Shown here: piece by piece, positions 58,001-64,000 of the stretch | Layout of the letters: the number at the start of each line of letters is the position of its first letter | Position numbering within the stretch: the first letter of the stretch is position 1 | Source: Notospermus geniculatus | Lineage: Eukaryota; Nemertea; Pilidiophora; Heteronemertea; Lineidae | Direction: 5' to 3' | NCBI GenBank assembly: GCA_002633025.1 | Contig: NMRB01000085.1 | Span: 319,901 to 383,900, forward strand | DNA length: 64,000 bases | Notes under the pieces: generated by a model | Database searches by the model: none | The model's input: the letters and a program-made list of their open reading frames with translations, nothing else | Told to the model about the DNA's origin: nothing | Program-made: the position numbers and the translations under genes

Positions 58001-61000
58001 ATCTCCAAATTTTTATCATAGGTGTATCTGATTAGGATACATAACATATGTAATGGGTTTTTGATTTGACCTACTTTTCAAGGTCACAGAGGTCAAAGTT
58101 CGACAAAAGTAACGAACCTGCCGTAGTTCTTAATTATTTCACCTAGAGTCTTCATATCTTGCATAAACGTGTATTAGAGGGGTACCTTCAAAACTACCGA
58201 GTTTCGGCCCGATCGGACATCCAATATGGCCGCCAGGTGGCGTAACGTGAAAATCATCCAAGTGCTAAAACTCAGGAACGGCTTGACCCAGAGTGCTCAA
58301 ACTTGATACTTACCTCCCTCTTGATGACCTTTACAAGCACGTCAAATTTGTTTTCTTTAATTTCATGGGATTTTTGCTGATTTTGAAGAAATCAGTACCC
58401 TCAAAAAAATTTCTGGCAGAGACCCTGCCTGAGTGGAGGAGTAGGCCCATCCATCTAGCATCTATGCACTTTGGTCAAGGTCTTTTGAAATTCTGGTGTT
58501 GAACTTTAAAATTGTTTATAAAAGTGGTTGATTATCAGCAACACATTTTTCGGCAAGCATGTTACAAGAATTATGGTATAGTACCTTTGCTTCTCAATAA
58601 GTAGGCCTGTGGATGTGAACAAGTACCCCAATAGGCAAAAGCCAGCCAGACATAAATCAATACAGGAATTCATGATGATAGATCTACTCCTCCACCCACC
58701 TATGACACCTACAAGTATGATAGGAATGTTGACTCAAGTTGCAAAAAGTCTACTTTCCACTTCCTCATTGGGAATTCTGAATCCACCAAGTTCAAAACAA
58801 GTCCATCCGTAGGGTTAAAGGATGGGTGAAGGACTGGAAACCAGAGACTTTCTTATCTTCAAGTCCTGTGGCTTTGGCAATAAAATAATCGCTGTCTGCA
58901 AAATGTAGCAAATGAGGAGTACCGGTATTTCTATACCTCTTCTTTGGATGGAATGGTGGAAGGTTATGTGTATGACTAAGTGAAGGTCATATTTTCATTT
59001 GCAAGACCTGTTGTTGAGTTGTTGCTGTACCTTTTAGGCCAAGGCCCCTGTGGTGCGATACCACCTTCTCCAGGTGTGAGTTTACAAGAGCTGTCAGGTT
59101 TTTACAAAGCTTTATGAATGTAGCCAATAGCCAAGAAAAAACGTTCATAGATGCTATCCAGGTTTGTCTGAACAGGTCTCACCTTCCAATACTAGTCTTA
59201 TCAAAAATACTTTGTTCTTGTATCTTTGTTGTCATTGTGATTGTATAGGAGCCATTGACTACTGCCACGAATCATGGTATAAAAAATCTGCAGTGAACTT
59301 CTGGATGATCTAGTAAAAAATAATTCACTTATCATGTCCCAAGGTTGTCTCAATTATGTGAAACGTTTCAAACATTTACCACTGGAACGTAATCCTTGCT
59401 TGCAATGCAAGATTATTGGATCATTAATTTTCATCATTTTGCTTTCTCTTTCCAATCACATGCCATTAGCATGTGATTAGTGTCATAAATGTTTTGGGTT
59501 CTCAACAGATATATGCCCTTTAATCTGTTTATCGTGATGGTCTTCAACTAAAATGATCCTTCATGATAACATTATTTAATAGAGCGAAACGTGATTTGCA
59601 TGTTACATTGTGCGTGTGCATTTAGTAGTTGTAGCCAACTCTATGATGCATAATTACAGTAGAACCTCGGTAAGGGGACCACCCAAGGGACTGGAGCAAG
59701 TGGTCCACTTAGGTGAGGTGGTCCTGTTACCGAAATTGTCAGACCAAATATGAAATACATGTATGTATATGACAGTGTATTATTGCCAAAACTTAAATAA
59801 CACTGTTTAGATTATCTCATCTTCTCACATCTCATGAAATACTAAGACTAAAGGACAGTGCTTAAATTGACCCTCATCTTCTTACACGTCATGTGAAATA
59901 AGATGAAAGGGCACCGATTGAATTCATCTCATCTTCTTACTTTGGATGTGATGGAATAAGATTGTGTACAACGCTCTGTACAATTCCATGTCAGTATTAG
60001 TAACACCAACAAACTGTTATGATGCACACCAATTAACCACATTGTGTTCCTTTATGTGTGATTAAGGTGTTATTGTCAAATGTTTGTCACCTTTGGCTTT
60101 GCAAGCTCAATTGAAAGCCTAGAATTGCACACATACAGTACCCAGAATGTAACAAAATTCTTAAATTGAGTGTGTAACTGAAGGTCAATACTAAAGTGAT
60201 TAAGATTCTATTGAATCAAACCAGAAAACATGAAATAAAGGTGATCTTAAACTCATTTACATCATTGCAGCAGGTAGTTACTCAGTTCAGATGTCTTCAG
60301 TTTACGGTCACTGGTCCACTTAGGTGGTGAATTTTGGTCTTTGGGACTGCTAATTTGAGTGGTCCCGGTCAGGATACCGAGGTGGTCCTGTTACCGAGGT
60401 CATGTTAATGGAAATTAATGATAAAATAATCGGGACTGGACTAAAGTGGTCCACTTAGGTGAGGTGGTCCCGTTACCGAGGTGGTCCCCAACCGAGGTTC
60501 CACTGTACATCAAAAATATATGTCTGATTACATGGATGTGAAGCCAAGATCCTTTCTGTCCTGTGTTTTGTAACCTAGAATGATTCTTGCAAAACTTGGC
60601 TCCATGAAAACTGGCAGACCTTTGTGTCATGGTCTCCTGTAAGTCGTACGGTAAACCAACAGTGAATTCTCCATAGGTAAGAAAGATGTAAGGTGGCGCT
60701 GCAGTCATCCACACGAAGAATGATGAAAACACCTGAAGTGTTACGAATGACACAGCGCCACTTTACGTCTTTCTTAGCTACGACTTGAGATCGCGTGGAC
60801 GACTGCAGCAACACCGCACGTCTTTCTTAGCTGCAACTAGAGATCGTGTGGACGACTGCAGCACCACCGCACGTCTTTCTTAGCTACGACTAGAGATCGT
60901 GTGGACGACTGCAGCACCACTGCATGTCTTTCTTAGCTACGACTTGAGATCGCATGGACGACTGCAGCAACACCGCACGTCTTTCTTAGCTACGACTAGA

Positions 61001-61545
61001 GATCGTGTGGACGACTGCAGTGCCACCGTACGTCTTTCTTAGCTACGACTAGAGATCGTGTGGACGACTGCAGCACACCGCACGTCTTTCTTAGCTACGA
61101 CTAGAGATCGTGTGGACAACTGCAGCATACCGCACGTCTTTCTTAGCTACGACTAGAGATCGTGTGGATGACTGCAATGCCACCTTACGTCTTTCTTAGC
61201 TATGACGAGAGATCACCACAACGACCAGCGAATATGACTACAAAACGTCTTTATTTTGTAACGTCTTTATTTGCAGTTATAACCGCCCATAGTTCTCCAA
61301 CGCCTGGTTTTGTCTTTGCCAAAGTGTTATACTCTCATTCGAGCATCAGATGGCGTGATACTTAGGGCTTCTTGATGACCATTGTTCCACCAGGATACAG
61401 TGGGTTGATTGCTACAATTGTCCTTTTTATTTTTCAGATAATCTAAAGATGCCCTTGGCGTACCAGCTAGCTTGGGTCATCTACAATATATCCACATGTT
61501 CACCATTCATCATATCAGGCCTCTATTGGGCATTTGTACATTCAG
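52022..61545 (+). CDS. Rolling stone-like multi-pass membrane protein, 5' part
   Basis: Three coding exons: 52022-52117, 57308-57575, 61438-61545, all GT-AG, phases 0, 1 and 1, giving 157 codons before the next donor. Exon 1 reads MLNGLRSWFCDEFKCEHWGL, matching the W/C-x-DEF start of Protein rolling stone. Exon 2 has a helix IAFVIYRAFWATWFVIWIVL and a second around WAFTLITINCIIQTFLALEY. Exon 3 continues AWVIYNISTCSPFIISGLYW. Drosophila rolling stone is a membrane protein needed for myoblast fusion, but the role of other members is poorly known and is not inferred here. No later exon is recognised before 64000, so the gene runs off the window. Intron 1 (5.2 kb) and intron 2 (3.9 kb) carry several repeats. 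Confidence 0.88.
53422..53699. mobile_element. hAT-like MITE, 5-bp duplication AATAT
   Basis: 278 bp. Ends CAGTGTTCTCCAC and GTGTGGAGAACACTG; AATAT at 53417-53421 and 53700-53704. GC-rich interior (GGCGCCGAAGGCACC). Same terminal family as 41077-41283. Confidence 0.8.
55120..55349. mobile_element. TTAA-flanked MITE, family 5
   Basis: 230 bp. TTAA at 55116-55119 and 55350-55353; ends CCCGTTAACTG and CAGTTAACGGG. Located in intron 1. Confidence 0.7.
56490..56995. repeat. AT-rich low-complexity tract
   Basis: About 500 bp made almost wholly of ATAAAAATATAAAA-like words. The long minus-strand reading frames rich in Phe, Tyr, Ile and Leu are a by-product of this composition. Confidence 0.9.
57740..58345 (+). 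repeat. Dispersed repeat with GTCCGTCGTC tract
   Basis: Starts near TTAGCTCACCCGTGAGCTTT, has a CGTCCGTCGTCGTCCG tract, then GGGCACGTTTCGTAACCGCT and a body with GCCACCAGGTGGCG twice. It is the reverse-oriented relative of the fragments at 185-960. No coding capacity. Confidence 0.65.
59657..60505. mobile_element. Non-autonomous pogo/Tigger-like element
   Basis: 849 bp. Ends CAGTAGAACCTCGG and CCGAGGTTCCACTG; TA at 59655-59656 and 60506-60507. The sub-terminal regions carry reiterated GGTGGTCC and TGGTCCACTTAGGTGAGG motifs on both sides. The CAGTRGAACCTCGG end and the TA target are typical of the pogo/Tigger branch of Tc1/mariner. No transposase. Confidence 0.75.
60764..61213. repeat. 53-bp minisatellite, about 8-9 units
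   Basis: Unit begins ACGTCTTTCTTAGCTACGAC and ends near GTGGACGACTGCAGCACCAC. Eight units are nearly full with a few substitutions each, and the last is diverged. An inverted unit lies just upstream at about 60667-60720 (CTGCAGTCATCCACAC). Confidence 0.85.
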
Positions 61546-64000
61546 GTAAGTGAAGCAGATGTGAGGACAGCCTCCCCCACACGTTTTATTTGAACAAATC
61601 TAAATAATGTCATTTGCATAGGTATTTAAAATTTAAGGAATTAAATCTGAGGTGGAGTGTCTTGGTTGTGACACCAAAACCTGTGAGGGTGGCGCTAACT
61701 AGTCCAAACCCGAGGCGCCACGCCGAGGGTTCAAATGGAAATTTTGCTTTGCTTGAGCAAAATTGCAGTCTTACTAATAGTAAGCATTTACTGTACTACG
61801 TAAATCTACGTACTACGTAAAGTCCATCCTTTTGATATCTGTACCCACACTGGACCTCTCTACTGTCATCTGGTTTGGCATCAAGAATAGGTCCAAGGGT
61901 AATAAATGACTTGTCTGTCTCATTACCATCTTCCCCAATCAATTACATCGAGGATTGACTTTGGCAGATGGCTGATTATTCTTTCATATAAAAACAACAG
62001 CTCTTGGTGTAAGCGATTGTTGGATAAGATAAGCTGAGCTATATAGCCTTACGTATGTATGATGACAGCAGCCTGAGTAATGACATTTTACAGAATACTA
62101 GAATAAGCGTTATGGTGACCGTGTGAACCATTCTTTTCAGAAGCTAGATGTAACTATTTAACAGAAAAATAATGCTCTGCTGTTGGCACTATTTTCAATG
62201 ACGCCGACAAAACTTTGCCCCGTGTCCCCGCCTGACCGTGGCACAGTTGTATTTATGGCTGTGCATCTCATGGCTCAGTGCTGTTCTACGTCTGGAGTTC
62301 TGTCTTGCAATACCATCAGTGATGTAAGTCTTTAGATCTCGTGGCTTTAAAAAATGGCCATTTTTTATTGCCGCCATTTTCCATGAGGATGTTGAACGAG
62401 TGCAAGTGACAGGCACTCCAAATGAGTTTCAAAAACAGCTGAGCTGTCATTGTCGCACAGCACGCCTGCGTCATGACGTTGATTTCAACACACTGGGTGG
62501 GTCGAAGACGGGGCTGATTTTGCTGGAAACTCGCAGGAAAGCAAACTTGGGATTTGTCTATTGAGGCTTTGCAATGCCGTCATCCTGGCGGCCATTCTGG
62601 AGGACACAGGGCGCAGAGGTGTGAGCCGACTGTGACGTGACTTGCGTGAAGTGCACCACGCCATTGTTTGACGTAACGTCATTGGGGCATGCATGGCTCA
62701 TTTCGCAGCGCCTCTGCAGCATGTGTAGGCCTACTCCAGCATGGCAGCTTGTGATGTCGTATGCAAAGCCTCTTTTGGCATTTGCAGCCACTGCAATGCC
62801 GGCATTGCTCTTTTGCTGATGAAATCTAATGGTAAAGGTAAATTGCCAGTTTCCTATTGATGTATCATCAGTTGCAGATGATCATACATTCGTGATGTGC
62901 ATTAAAATGACGATAAGAGGGCCAGTACTTGATCCCACATGATCTCCTGCACAGAAACCGAATGAGGCTGTTCATTGTATCACAAGTGGTTGCTAGAACT
63001 GAAGAGTTATCATCATATCAACGCTGTCTCAAGGTTGTTGTCGATACATCACCCTAAACACTCCATATCATTTCCTATGTACTGTGCAATTTTGTTTGTG
63101 ATATTCTCGTGAATCTGCTGCCTGTCGAAGTTAATGCTGTTTGTAATTGATTCCGGTGTTGGTTAACTAGAGTATGGACAACTTTGATCCTCATTGATTT
63201 TCCGTCATGACCGGTTGATCAATATATACTGAGAAATTGGTCCTTTTCGGTAATAGTGCTGGGATACTGCTGACGATTGGCAAATAGAGATTCCAAATAC
63301 CAGCATATTTGGTCAAGCGAGACTGGGGTTTGTGTTTGTGTGATAGATGCAGTGAAACCATGTANCGCGAATCTCGCACGACGTCAGCGTAGTGTAAAAT
63401 GTACTACGCTCTGTCAGAATACATTAGAGCTCCTGCAGTTTTTTCCAATGCGTGCTGAAAACTAGGCCTTGATTCTGTGAAGTGCGTATCAGGGAAGCAT
63501 TTTTGGGACCTTCACGAGGCTATGGGACCTCTATGGGCCGATTTAATAAACGTTTGCTAAGTTAACCATTGGTTCCATTTAACCGTTGGTTAACAAGCCA
63601 TTGGTTAACCGATATCCATTTTTCGATTTTATAAACACTTGTTTGTAAGACGATGGTTAGGGAGCCACTGGCTAACCGACGGTTCAGTCTGGCCATTGAT
63701 CAGTTGCGCTTTACGCGAATAAAATAATAAGTTGCAAAAAGCGCAAAGTCAGTAAAGCCCGTTATATTGGTGTTAGTGGCGATCCACGCGTGTCATTACG
63801 TAATAAGTCGTCGTCAATTTCAGTGACAATCTCAATAACAGTGTCCTTTCTAAAACGGAATCTCAGTAAAATGTCCACCTCATCTCTGCGAGAGGGTTAA
63901 TCCTATCCTGTCGGGCCCGAATCAGTCGGATACGCCGATCAAAACCGCGCCCTCTCTGCAGGTCACGCAATCTAAATCGGTTCAGATATGGAGCTTGTGC
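61546..64000. other. Downstream part, no exon recognised
   Basis: Presumably intron 3 of the rolling stone-like gene. It contains a cluster of TTAACCATTGG / CCGTTGGTTAAC palindromic words at 63560-63690 and one N at 63365. No ORF shows a domain. Confidence 0.5.

Larger units (their letters stand above)
57576..61437. other. Intron 2 of the rolling stone-like gene
   Basis: No further exon is seen. It contains the dispersed repeat at 57740, the Tigger-like element at 59657 and the 53-bp array at 60764. Confidence 0.5.

Noticed and set aside
60764-61213. CRISPR-like regular array
   Set aside because: The whole 53-bp unit repeats without variable spacers, and the genome is eukaryotic; it is a minisatellite.

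Overview
The window is animal nuclear DNA: split genes with GT-AG introns, many short inverted-repeat transposons and tRNA-derived SINEs, and four scattered single N positions plus one 646-base assembly gap. The gene content (a microsomal triglyceride transfer protein, a Trm10-type tRNA methyltransferase, a ZCCHC24-like zinc-knuckle protein, a rolling stone-like membrane protein and an SLC6 transporter fragment) fits an invertebrate. The many self-complementary words TACATGTA, TACCGGTA and TAGGCCTA resemble what I know of echinoderm and other marine invertebrate genomes. An echinoderm or hemichordate is my best guess, but I cannot fix the species.

Layout. 1-1800: dispersed repeats and a two-exon SLC6 fragment (minus). 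3764-6864: complete seven-exon TRMT10-like gene (minus). 6865-8633: head-to-head intergenic space holding a 501-bp element with a 9-bp target duplication. 8634-21038: MTTP-like gene (plus, 17 coding exons found, one expected small exon missing), its introns loaded with SINEs and miniature elements. 21098-21875: minisatellite just after the MTTP stop. 21876-35200: gene-poor, with the gap at 25428-26073, one ambiguous exon beside it and several well-delimited transposons. 35209-46112: ZCCHC24-like gene (minus) in which both the terminal exon and the zinc-knuckle exon occur twice inside tandem duplications, and exon 3 carries a 2-nt frame disruption. 46113-52021: repeat-rich divergent intergenic DNA with a Harbinger-type element carrying a transposase remnant. 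52022-61545: first three coding exons of a rolling stone-like gene (plus), which runs off the right side.

The genes do not form a pathway or operon; they are independent eukaryotic loci. I see no prokaryotic defence system, CRISPR array, virus or toxin gene. The most informative content is the transposon record. Many elements have exactly readable target-site duplications: 5 bp with CAGGG or CAGTG ends, 9 bp with long inverted repeats, TTAA, TTA/TAA and TA. Two insertions have a matching empty site in a duplicated segment of the same window. The ZCCHC24 duplications are either recent real exon duplications or two haplotypes joined by the assembler, and this should be settled first.
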